Translations under genes and position numbers: made by a program
NCBI GenBank assembly: GCA_907164885.2
Contig: OU015503.1
Span: forward strand, 126,753,764 to 126,817,763
Source: Dolomedes plantarius
Taxonomy: Eukaryota; Arthropoda; Arachnida; Araneae; Dolomedidae
Reading direction: 5' to 3'
Length of the DNA: 64,000 nt
Shown here: positions 1 to 9,690 of the stretch, piece after piece
Layout: every line of letters begins with the position of its first letter
How positions within the stretch are numbered: position 1 is the stretch's first letter
The notes under the pieces: model-generated
Database searches by the model: none
What the model saw: only the letters and a program-made list of their open reading frames with translations
Told to the model about the DNA's origin: nothing

Positions 1-180
1 GGAAATACTTCAACTAGGAGTTCTTCCCGACAATCAGATCTGAGCAATTATTTCAGTAGCAGCACTGGTGTAGTTGATGATTCTGATGATGATGATATGC
101 AACTTCAGTCAAAGCCTCGTAAAACTGCTGCTAAGAGCACTTCAGGCAGAAAAGGAGTAATATTTGATTTTTCAGATTAA
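1..180 (+). CDS. C-terminal coding exon of an unidentified nuclear protein (3' end of gene)
   Basis: The frame is open from base 1 and gives 59 residues before TAA at 178-180. The tail is rich in Ser and Asp, with a run of four Asp, a Lys/Arg stretch (KPRKTAAK) and the end GRKGVIFDFSD. Residues 11-18, QSDLSNYF, fit the PCNA-interacting consensus Q-x-x-L-x-x-[FY]-[FY]. This suggests a DNA replication or repair protein. The Ser/Asp-rich tail loosely resembles the C-terminus of MRE11, but I cannot confirm that. The gene starts left of the window; no acceptor site is needed inside it. The 3' UTR should follow, with a possible AATAAA near 831. Confidence 0.6.
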   Translation, partial: GNTSTRSSSRQSDLSNYFSSSTGVVDDSDDDDMQLQSKPRKTAAKSTSGRKGVIFDFSD

Positions 181-900
181 ACTTCAGAAGCTAATTTGTA
201 AGTGTACTTCAAGAATTATTCCAATGTATTTGATCAAATGTATATATGTTGTACATTAATATTACTAATGATTTACCAATCATCACCTCAAAAGCTATGA
301 ACATTACTATGATGCATATTATTTTGCATTATCTCCATTTTAAAGCTGCTATTACAAGCTTGATGAGGTAGGAACAATGAATAATTTTATCTGGAAAATA
401 TTTACAAAAAAGTTAACAGTTTTGCCTATTCTTTTTGATATTGAAAGAAAACAGTACATCTAGTTAAAGAGCACTATTTATGCCTTATACTTCTGTTGTT
501 GGTTTTTATGGAGTAACACATAAGAGGCTAAAAAGGTTTTTAACTCCTTCAGCTCCACGATGATTTTGTCATCCCTCCCAAGGAACCCCACTGGATGTTG
601 TGCTACAGACATTTTAACTTCATTAGAACAGAAGTACTTCCTCAGGTTCAAACGTTACAGAACTGAACATTGGCATAAGCCCCTAACATTTTGCAAAGTT
701 AAAGCCTAATTTGACCAAAAAAATTATTAAGTTAACAGCGCTATTAAATATACTGAAAATTGGGTGCATTGTTTTCAATAGACTGCTATATCTAAAAGAA
801 ATGAAATTTCAAAGAGAGGATATTTTTATTAATAAAAAAAAGAACTTTTATAAAATAGTGTTGTATAATGATGTTTTAAGTAATAAAACATTGCTTTATA
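181..900. other. 3' flank of the first gene, nothing recognised
   Basis: AT-rich DNA after the stop codon of the first exon. It probably includes that gene's 3' UTR. No coding, repeat or structural signal was found. Confidence 0.4.
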
Positions 901-1217
901 CAGTCGAACCCCGTTATAGTGAACACGGTTTATAATGAACGAAAATTTTGGTCCCACCGTTTTCCTTTTGTACAAAATTTAATTAGTATTTTGTCATTTT
1001 CAATGTAATCGATTTTAGTTGATTTAATTCATTAATGATCATTTTTAATAGATTTTATAATTTTTTAATACATAATTATTGAATACACATTGCAACTAAT
1101 GAGTTATACATTTTGTGAACTCTAGCATTTTTCCTAACAGTTCGGATATAGCGAACCACTGGATAAAGTGAACAAAACCTTTGATACCTTGAAGTTCGTT
1201 ATAACAGGGTTCGATTG
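901..1217. mobile_element. Tigger/pogo-type MITE (317 bp)
   Basis: The left end CAGTCGAACCCCGTTATA and the reverse complement of the right end (CAATCGAACCCTGTTATA) match at most positions. The left flank is TA, the usual target of this superfamily; the right flank reads TG, one change from TA. The interior has no coding capacity. This is a non-autonomous element. Confidence 0.75.
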
Positions 1218-1228
1218 TGTGTATATAC

Positions 1229-1440
1229 TAGCGGCCCGTCCCAACTTTGTCCGGGTTGAACAAAACATTATACCAATAAATTTCCAGTTCATAGTCAATA
1301 AGTTGTAAATCTTTTTTTACCTTAATAATAACCTAAATAATACCTTAAATTAATTTTACGTTAGTTAATAATTAAAATAAATTTTTTAAAAGAAAAAGGC
1401 GTGCCGGAGAACGGCTAGGTTCGAACCTAGCCGTTACAGG
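1229..1440. repeat. Dispersed-repeat fragment with a 26-bp perfect palindrome
   Basis: Starts with TACTAGCGGCCCGTCCCAAC, a type of end common to arthropod dispersed repeats (possibly Penelope-like; class not certain). At 1410-1435 lies a perfect 26-bp palindrome whose centre is GGTTCGAACC. That centre also resembles a tRNA B box. Confidence 0.4.
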
Positions 1441-2138
1441 ACCGGTACAGGACAGTAGCGGTAACAATGGAGATTGTTAGGATTAAGCCCCTAACTTTAT
1501 TTCTACAGGTCAGATATACATAATATATAGCCTATGTCCATCTGGAATAATGTACCTTTCAAACAGTGAAAGAATTTTTCAAATAGTTACAGTGGTTCTG
1601 AAGATTACCCTCCACATACAAAATCGCTCTCTCTTTAAATAAGTATAGATAGCACCACGCTAAGGATCGTTGAAGACTTCGGCAAAAAAAGCAGTAGAGG
1701 ACAGTAGCGATAACAATGGAGATTGTTAGGATTAAGCCCCTAACTTTATTTCTACTGATCAGATATACATAGTATATAGCCTATATCCATCTGGAATAAT
1801 GTACCTTTCAAACAGTGAAAGAATTTTTCAAATAGGTACAGTGGTTCTGAAGATTACCCTTCACGTACAAAATCACTCTCTCTTTTTATATAAGTATAGA
1901 TAGCACCACGCTAAGGATCGTTGAAGACTTCGGCACAAAAAGCGGTAGCGGACAGTAGCGGTAACAATGGAGATTGTTAGGATTAAGCCCCTAACTTTAT
2001 TTCTACTGATCAGATATACATAATATATAGCCTATGTCCATCTGGAATAATGTACCTTTCAAACAGTGAAAGAATCTTTCAAATAGGTACAGTGGTTCTG
2101 AAGATTACCCTCCACATACAAAATCGCTCTCTCTTTAT
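1440..2138. repeat. About 2.8 tandem copies of a 250-bp repeat
   Basis: The phrase GACAGTAGCGGTAACAATGG (one copy with GATAAC) recurs near 1449, 1699 and 1951, so the unit is about 250 bp. Each unit also has the block GTACCTTTCAAACAGTGAAAG. Copies are very similar, so the array looks recent. It ends in an AT microsatellite. Confidence 0.85.
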
Positions 2139-2144
2139 ATATAA

Positions 2145-2181
<37 letters not shown>

Positions 2182-2200
2182 TATTATATTATATTATAAA
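2134..2200. repeat. (AT)n microsatellite
   Basis: Alternating TA followed by TATAT/TATTA variants directly after the 250-bp array. Slippage-prone sequence with no further content. Confidence 0.9.
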
Positions 2201-2784
2201 CATACAAGCAGAGATATTTTGTTCATGGATAATTTTGGTTATAAACCTTTGAATGTCTGTAATTTTTGAAAACACAGTGCTGCCTTCAGTCCTAAATGGC
2301 ATATTTTCTCATAAAAAGTGAGTATCTGACGATAAATGAATTACAATGCAATGAGTATTTGGCTTATGCATCATTTCTTTCTCTCTTAAAATAATAAAAA
2401 AAAGTATACGATTGCTACTCCTCATGAAAAATCTCACAAAATCATGATATTATTATCTCTTCATATAAACATATATGAGCCATTCACAAGTCAATTTGGT
2501 ACAGTTAACTTTTTGAAATTTTAGTGTCAAAGCACTTGATTGACTCCTTGCTTTTTATATTCATCATAAATTTCCCAAATAATGATTAACACCACTCAAT
2601 GACAAAATTTGTTTTGGCTATAGAATAATAAGTAACTTTTTTCAGAAACCAATCCAGTTAAGTCCATACTCTGTCAATCATTGCAATAATGCTATTTGAA
2701 CACAGAAGCAATTGCTCGATGATAACAGTAAATCGTTTCGTGTTGTTTTATCTCCCAAAAAGTTATTGTTGTTGACTTATTCCC
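2201..2784. other. AT-rich, nothing recognised
   Basis: No coding or repeat signal apart from short A/T runs. Confidence 0.4.
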
Positions 2785-3055
2785 CTTGGTCCAGCCGCAG
2801 GCTAGACCAAGTCCATGAGCTCAGAAGACTTCAAAAAATCATAAGCCAAAAGAGGACTGGAATAAAGGTCAATTTTGTCCAGACCAGCACAGTGCAAAAT
2901 GTGATCAGGAGAAGCCTGAGCAGAGTTACACTTAGTGCACATTAGATAGGTCTTCTGCCCAAGTTCAAAAGAGAGACACCTGATGTGTCTACTTATGAGC
3001 CTACTTATGATGGGCTGTATGACTCTATCAGCCCTGATGGTAAGGACACCACCAG
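2785..3055 (-). pseudogene. LINE (non-LTR retrotransposon) ORF2 C-terminal fragment and 3' stem-loop
   Basis: On the minus strand the frame gives RADRVIQPIISRLISRHIRC, then a C-x2-C knuckle (CTKCNSAQASPDHILHC) and the end AYDFLKSSELMDLV before TAG at 2802-2804. This C-terminal Cys/His motif after the RNase H region is typical of Jockey-like arthropod LINE reverse transcriptases. Only the last 80 or so codons remain, so it is a 5'-truncated insertion. A 12-bp stem with a 3-nt loop overlaps the stop codon (2785-2811). A second copy lies at 12,413-12,492. Confidence 0.7.
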
Positions 3056-3059
3056 GGGC

Positions 3060-3781
3060 CTGTCTATTAAACTAAGGGTGGGTCGAAGGGATATTCCATA
3101 GTCGCTGGTTTGAGGTTCTGATCTTGGTCCCAAAAAGTAAAATAAAAGAGTCTGTGACAGTATAATTGCTGCATAAGTAAGTATTCGTGAATTATTAAAC
3201 AATTATTTCGATTTTTTATTTTCTGTTGTCAAAAGATAATTTGAAGGCTGAATAGGATGTTATTACTTTTCTCACTTGCCAAATTAAGTCCCTTAGTCAC
3301 ACAAAAATTGTAATAATAACAATGACTTCATGGATATTCTATCTTTTAGATGTTATGTGTCATGAGACAAAAACTACATCTTCAGTAATACATTCTACAA
3401 TGTTTATTTGAATGTATATTTTCAGAGGAATTTTTTTTTTATTAACACTTTTGCGATGGCACACGGGGATGGAGCGGAAGCGAAAGGAATCGTCGCACAG
3501 GACGGGGGGTTGGCGTCGCTAAGCATAACTTTAAGAAAAAAAAGAAAAAGTTTAAGTCGTAATTTGTGGTACCATTTTAAATTATTAATTAAGCTGTCAT
3601 ATAGTTAAAATTAGCATTTAATAATCATTTTTTTTTTAAATTTACATTACAAAATATTTTTAAAAAATTTGCTTACCTTAAATAATTTTTGAAAGCGCTT
3701 TTCAAATTATTCCAAAGTTTTAATTGACTAAATACATTAATAAACTCTAAAATTAATTTTAAAAAATACAACACAAACTAT
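3060..3781. other. No gene recognised; short GC-rich patch
   Basis: Mostly AT-rich. A locally GC-rich stretch at about 3,455-3,530 (GGGGATGGAGCGG, ACGGGGGGTTGG) stands out and could be the end of an old transposon. No supportable coding region. Confidence 0.35.
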
Positions 3782-4373
3782 TTACAAGAAGTAACAAAAT
3801 TTAAAATTGATCTCGAAGCATGGAGAAACACAAAGTCCTACATTGCATGATCTACTAGTATAAAATGTTTGTTGCTTTTTCCTTTGTTTTAGCACAGTTT
3901 GTGAACAAACTATGCACCTTCAATATTATCATTGCAAAAAAAACACTTTTATATCCTTAATACTTAAATTAGAATATTTGACTGTCTTAGAAGTTGATGG
4001 AGCACTTTGAGCGTTTTGAGCAAAACCGTTTCTTCAACAATCAAATTTAGTAGATCATCATCAAAGAAAATAGTAAAGAAATCAATTTAATTTTCAGCAT
4101 TTGCTACAGAATTTGTTCCCGGTGTTCCAATAAATGTATGGGGATACAATTCCTCCAGCACTCAAGTCCAAGATGAAGTGAGTCAAACTTCTATGGGAAC
4201 TAGAAGGCAGGCACTCAGTGAGCTGTCTCTGACAAAATGTCCGTATCAGAATCACTAGAGATATCACTTTCTAACTCTTTAGACAATGAATCATCACTCT
4301 CATCTATGTCTCTAATTGGCTCATTTAGCATGCAAGTATGTTCTTCCTCTGATAAATAACGTTTTCTCGCCAT
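3782..4373 (-). pseudogene. piggyBac transposase relic, internally deleted
   Basis: The minus strand opens with MARKRYLSEEEH and an acidic stretch (SDISSDSDTDILSE), as in piggyBac N-termini. After frameshifts comes FFTIFFDDDLLNLIVEET, matching the start of the piggyBac catalytic fold. It then jumps to a cysteine-rich C-terminus with CNVGLCVSPCFE, the hallmark of the piggyBac CRD. About 400 residues, including the catalytic aspartates, are missing. Several stops and frameshifts make it non-functional. Confidence 0.65.
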
Positions 4374-4918
4374 AACTGGAGTCAAGGCTTTCCGAAATAA
4401 GAAGGGAAGTATGCGACCAAAAGCAACGCAAAATGTAATCGAACTGATGATAACAGCCTAAAAGACCTCATATAGTAGCGAAAAAAAAGTATTTGGAGAG
4501 ATAGCAGAAGCGAGAATGTTTATATCACATGGAAAGTTAAAGAGCCGAGCTCTGTTTGTTTACATTACTCTTCTCCCCCCCCCCCCCCTGCAACAGCTGA
4601 TGTGCAAAATACCAAATTCAGGCAGATTGTGAACAAACTGAAGTTTATTACAAACAGCATAAGTTTTATGCTGTTTGTAAAAGATTAAATAGCTTCAAAA
4701 AGTATCAGAGTAATATTTTTCAAATGGAGTTAAATATTTTTTACCATGTCTTGCCTAAGAGTGTTATATATTTATTATAAAAGCATGAACAAAAGAATAT
4801 AATATACAGTAATAGTTTTCCAATATGTAATATGTGCAAACTTATAATAAATAGTTTTTAAAAATTAAATGTTTTGCCCAAAATTTATTTTTTTTAAAGG
4901 TCAACATTCTCACTTTAA
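4374..4918. other. Flank of the piggyBac relic
   Basis: Lies upstream of the relic's start codon and may hold its decayed 5' end. A C-run of about 14 occurs near 4,575. No ends or duplication could be fixed. Confidence 0.3.
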
Positions 4919-6273
4919 CCCCTTCCTTCACGCTCCCGTCAAAATTACGGGGTGAGGTTTCGCTCTCTATTTCTCGTGCCCATGATATTTCCGGGCGGGC
5001 TGGGATAAACTGTGTTCATAAGTAACACAGCAAAAGGATTAAAAACAATCCATTTCATTTACCCAGAAGAAATTTTATTTCTTATTTTGCATACCAGATG
5101 GCAGTACCAGTCTATTTATAATGTAACTGGGGATGGTTTTCTTTAAAAAATGGATGTGGCAGATCAAGAAATAAATGAAATCCTCCAGAAAAAATAGGCA
5201 CATTTTTACTGTTTTCTTGAAATTTATGCGATTGTTAAGAGGTTAATATTCCTGGGTTCGCTCATGTTCAAATCTGCCATGTTTGTTTGCTACTAACTTC
5301 CTGCTTCGCATTGCATCATGGATAATTAGCAGGTTTAATCCTAGTTCGAAGCAGGAGCGAATTTCCAACCTGCATTTTTTCTCTACCGTAGAGAAGAGGA
5401 GTCTAAAAGCAAGAAATAAACCTGCTTTGACCCTTGATTTTGGCACATATAAACAGAACTAATGTTATCAAAATCCTTTTTTAAAAAAATCAGATAAACT
5501 GTATTATATATTCAACTTTAATCTTAATGTACATTTTATGTTGATTTATCTCCATTCCTCTCTAATTGACCAAGGCTAGACGATGACTGAATAGCTAGGG
5601 CACTGGCATTCAGTACCAGAATCTGCGAGTCCCACTCTTGGCAGGAATGTTTGTAGTTGTATGGAATTGGTTTTACCTTTTAGTGGGCGCGCCCATGTAC
5701 AGTGCAACATTTTTGTAATTTTGAATGGTTTGTTTTGACATGTAAGGTTTGAATGTTTTAAGTAATTTCTATTTATAGCTACACCTTTTTTAGTGCAGGT
5801 CTGCATTTCTGACCTTTGTATTCCTTTCCATTCATTGTTACTTGTGATTTAACCGTGGTAAACCAGCGATTATACTGGATTTGTCGTATTTTGTCGTTAC
5901 AATACGACAAAAGCAGGAGTTGATATACTCGATAAAATGTGCATCTATTACATAGTATCCCACATATGACAATGGACAAGATCATTGTTTTTTAGGTTTT
6001 TGGACATAATAGGAATGCATTCGCAAGTTGTCCTTAGATCCAATAAACCAGACAGTTTTGAAATAAGGCGATTGTATCTGCATTCTTTAGCCTTTAATTA
6101 TAAATATATCTCAGTGTTATAAATATTTTATATCTTGTCATAAAATGCAAATTATTATTTTCAATTTGAAAAAAAATTTATTACAAAAGGAATAATCAAG
6201 GTTGAAAGAGATGTTGCACTTTGTGCCACGTGTGCCTGCTGGTGTTCCAAAAATTAGCATGCCCGCTGAAGGG
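4919..6273. mobile_element. Candidate piggyBac-type element without transposase
   Basis: Flanked by TTAA at 4915-4918 and 6274-6277. The left end reads CCCCTTCCTTCACGCTCCCG; the right end in reverse complement reads CCCTTCAGCGGGCATGC. The shared CCCTTC next to TTAA suggests a piggyBac element of 1,355 bp. No transposase is visible, and a SINE copy lies inside it. Short end similarity keeps this tentative. Confidence 0.4.
5579..5700 (+). mobile_element. SINE family B copy (tRNA-derived), degenerate
   Basis: The head GAATAGCTAGGGCACTGGC followed by GCGAGTCCCACTCTTGG aligns with the better copy at 34,526. A-box-like and decayed B-box-like segments are spaced as in a tRNA. The tail (GGAATGTTTGTAG) is shared between the copies. 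Confidence 0.55.
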
Positions 6274-6959
6274 TTAAGCTATCTATCTAGCCCTTGTGTA
6301 GTAAATAAATGACCATATCACTCTCATTCAACCACCAATTGGCTAGATTTAGTCTAATCAGCAGTCCAGTAAGTTACTTTTTTTGGTATGAAACAACACT
6401 AAATGATTTACTGTTATCATATAACTATAACTTAGTATATTGTAAATAATTCAACAGAAAAATAAGACAGTATATTGCAGGAAGAAGGCACTGACAGCCA
6501 AACAAAATTAACAAAAAACCTGCACTTAGAGCTAAACGCATCATAAATGCACGATTCTGTAGCAGTAATAGAACATATAAAATCTAAAAACAATACGACA
6601 CAACTGACCGGTCTCTTTCTTCATCAGAAGGCCTAACTGAATCGGTTACCTCAAGGGGGAACTTTCTGAATAGGATGCAGGTCCAGCCAAAAGACATAGT
6701 GCTTTAGGGTCTAAAGATTTAACATACCCTTATCCAGCCTACACGTGAAGGTACTGTAAGGACTTTGCCTTAAATAAGAGACTGCCAGCCTTTTTGTATT
6801 TAATGCTTTAATTGCATTTCTCAACTAAATACAAGCTGTTTACAATAAATGTAAAAAAAATTAAATACGTGGGTTAACGACATCAACATGGAAAGTCAGA
6901 CTTGAGTTGTCGCTGCGCTCTTTCAAGTCTATCTAGGCCCGACAGTGTCTCTAGCTCCA

Positions 6960-7010
6960 GTGTCACTCTGAATCACTGACACTCGCGTCCGGCTACTTTA
7001 TATACCTTCG
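6960..7010 (-). promoter_or_regulatory. TATA plus arthropod initiator on the minus strand, LTR-like
   Basis: On the minus strand TATATAAAG (6996-7004) is followed about 27 bases later by TCAGT (6975-6979), the arthropod initiator. The region 6,850-7,010 is GC-richer than its surroundings. No gene follows downstream, so an LTR promoter remnant is the likeliest reading. Its boundaries are not visible. Confidence 0.4.
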
Positions 7011-7595
7011 CTGAACATTCTAACAGCAAAGTATTGAAAAATGTAACCTGTTATTGTAGGCATGAGTGAGACCAATTAGAAAGCAGCCAGTTAAAAAAGG
7101 TTAAAACAACTTCATTTATTTAGATAAAACATAACAGATTCACAATTCGTGATCAAAAGAAAAATCGTAAAACGAATACCTGGGGAAGGTGGTGTGCTCA
7201 TATATATATATATTACAAAAAAAAAAACAAGGTCATGCCCACAGCACGTGGGCTGTGACGCCAAACCAATCCTCATTGGTTTCACATCATATGACGATTC
7301 TGACTATCAATGAAAATTAGCATACGATGAATTTGCATAGGAACAACGCAAAATGCCGATTTAAAATAAACAGCTAATACATTCTCGAAAGGTCTGGAAA
7401 ACACTGCCTTTCGTTATTCAGTTATTGTTCCCAGATGACTAGGCGCCTCCGGTCTGCAACTTCCCTTTTGTAGCTGAACTGTTCTGCAAGCTGTTGGTAG
7501 CACTTCCGGTCTTTATGTCGCCAAAACTGTCTGTCTCCAGCTGTCTAAATCAATTATGTGCACAAACCACACGTTGGTTCGTCTTCCCGAAATTT

Positions 7596-7716
7596 CCACG
7601 CACAAAATATTCGCTATTGTACGGGAGTCATTACAGTTCTGAATGGCTTTCACTGGACTTTGAATTGAGCAACCCCTATCCCTAGCCCAACAGGCTACCA
7701 CTATGCTACCTTGGGC
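7596..7716 (-). mobile_element. SINE family A head, inverted and truncated
   Basis: Minus-strand sequence AGCCCAAGGTAGCATAGTGG matches the 5' heads at 13,481 and 36,112. The B box is degraded and the 3' part is not recognisable. Confidence 0.55.
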
Positions 7717-8226
7717 TCTGCAGTCAGAATTATTGTTAGAAGCAGTTCAATATTGTCTCAAGCTGTCAGGTATTTTGTTCATTTTTTTAAAAATTGTCCA
7801 AAAAACAGATGTAAATAGGTTTCAGAGATTAAATATTAAGACTCAATTTTATCACACATTGCATGTAAATGCATTTGTTAATACACCTATGCAGCAGGAG
7901 GAGTCGGTATGTTTCCTAATGGTTTGGTGATAATTTAGAGACATATGAACACCAAAAATTTTCCACAAGTATGCAATAAGTGACATCCGCCCTGGGAAAG
8001 AAATGCTTTGGACCTCCCAATAATCACTACAGGTGAAAACAATCCCATTTATTTACCAAAGGTTACTTTTCCTTAGCATGGGTGACTTAAGTCACTGCAT
8101 TAGTTAGTAGAAATTTTTCTCATTGCAGGCCTGTTTTTGAATTCTGTTTTCTACACTTGAAGGTAGATTTTTCCATGAATGCTTTAAAATTAAAATTTTT
8201 CTATAGTCAAGTCTTTCACCCCTTAA

Positions 8227-9010
8227 CCAGTTTGACCATACAGTGTACAAGCTACTTGCAGCTGGCCCCAACTGGTTTGCCCGTACAGCATACGGGCATC
8301 GATATTCTCTTTCTTTTTTTGGTTTGCTCGTATTTTTAGTTTGTAAAGACTAATACAAAGTCTAGTACAGCTATTTTTTAACAGATGTTGTAGCTTGTCC
8401 ATGTCACTTAAATTCTTTTCACCATGTTTTTCTTTGCTAAACGGAAGCACGGGAATTTTTGGTTCTATTGCTTGGAATGCTTGTGAATTCAAACCACTGC
8501 ATTTTTTAAAAAAATTATGGATGCAATAAACAATGAAAATACTTTCCTGTTAGATAATGGACTGAATTCTGATTCGGAACTGTCATCTAATTATCTGGAT
8601 TATTCTGCAAATCATTATTTCTGCCGTGATTCTGATGTAGAACTTTGTATTACACCATGTTTTAAATTGTACCACACACAAAAAAAGACTTTAGAACAAT
8701 TTGCAAGTCTAAACTTCAAATGTTATAGTAAGTATGAAAGAAATTTTTGTAAGATCTGTTACATTCTTCATTGCATGCAGTTTTCTTGCAATAAGCAAAC
8801 GTTTAGGGGTTTTTGGTCTTGCAAAAAGCAAACATTTAAGGGGTTTTGTGTTCAAAATTTAAAATAAAAAATGGTGTAAAATCATTAAAAATGAAATTTA
8901 TTAAAAATTTTTTCATTTTCTTATTCTATTAAGTATGGTGTTTAATTATATGCAACAAAAAATGCCTTTTTTGGCAACATTTCTAGTAAAAAAATTGACC
9001 ACTTAAGTGG
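8227..9010 (+). mobile_element. piggyBac element, internally deleted (784 bp)
   Basis: Bounded by TTAA at 8223-8226 and 9011-9014. The ends begin CCAGTTTGACC (left) and CCACTTAAGTGG (right, reverse complement, itself a palindrome). It carries a shortened transposase frame at 8517-8867. The combination of TTAA flanks and the protein makes the assignment good. Confidence 0.65.
8517..8867 (+). pseudogene. piggyBac transposase remnant, 116 codons
   Basis: The frame starts MDAINNENTF and continues with an acidic, Ser-rich segment as in piggyBac N-termini. It then joins a Cys-rich part containing LCITPCFKLYHT, the CRD signature LC-x2-PCF-x2-YHT, and CKICYILHC. The whole catalytic domain is absent. 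It is open from ATG to TAA, yet cannot act as a transposase. It could still make a short DNA-binding or dimer-forming product, which is inference. Confidence 0.6.
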
Positions 9011-9358
9011 TTAAAGGGGATTCAATTAGAGACATCTACTTCTTACCCAAATTAAATTTTCTATTTAAAGTGAAATTAAAAAGATTGGTAGAACCACATG
9101 TTGCATTTAAAGATCGATTTTCAAATGCAGTAAAACAATTACTAATCAATAATAAGGAAAATTCCCCCATAGCTGAAGTTTGGGGCTCTTATTTAAGATC
9201 AAAATTTATTTGATTACCCTTTTCGTAACTGTATAATTTGCTCTAGGTATAAATAGATTCAGCATTCTATTAAAGTTAACATTGTAATAACTTTAAAACT
9301 GTAAATCACGGGGTGCAGGGAAATTAGACTTCATATATAAAAAAAGTCATATTTTACA

Positions 9359-9371
9359 TTTATTTTTTATT
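9359..9371 (-). terminator. Probable polyadenylation signals of B3GNTL1
   Basis: Two AATAAA hexamers on the minus strand at 9359-9364 and 9366-9371, about 245 bp past the stop codon. They are the first strong candidates downstream. Confidence 0.5.
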
Positions 9372-9609
9372 TCATTAACAAAATGACAGTATATAAAAAA
9401 ATATTTAAAATTGATCCATATATCGGTGCTAATTAACTTACAATTCACATTTTAATCAGTCAACACTTATTTTAAACAATAAGCAATGCACCTGCGATTA
9501 ATTACATATGTTTCCTGTAAGTTTCTTTCAAGGAGTGGTTAAGTTGCCCTTGCAGAAAGCATGTCACTCTACAACTTGCTCTTGAAGTGATACTTAAAGT
9601 TACTTTGCT

Positions 9610-9690
9610 TCAACTGAAATGGTAATAATCTTGTCCTTCAATCAAATTTAGAGATGAGAGGTTTTGTTCAAAGTTGCCTCCAGTCATATC
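9610..9690 (-). CDS. B3GNTL1: B3GNTL1 exon 12 (residues 335-360 and stop)
   Basis: Acceptor TTTTGCAG. Starts [20 protein letters not shown] and ends DYYHFS before TGA, as in the family's conserved end (L-x-EGQD-x2-HFS). Confidence 0.94.
   Translation of the reverse strand, partial: DMTGGNFEQNLSSLNLIEGQDYYHFS

Noticed and set aside
1440..2138. CRISPR-like array
   Set aside because: Repeats are long contiguous 250-bp units without regular spacers, in a eukaryotic context.
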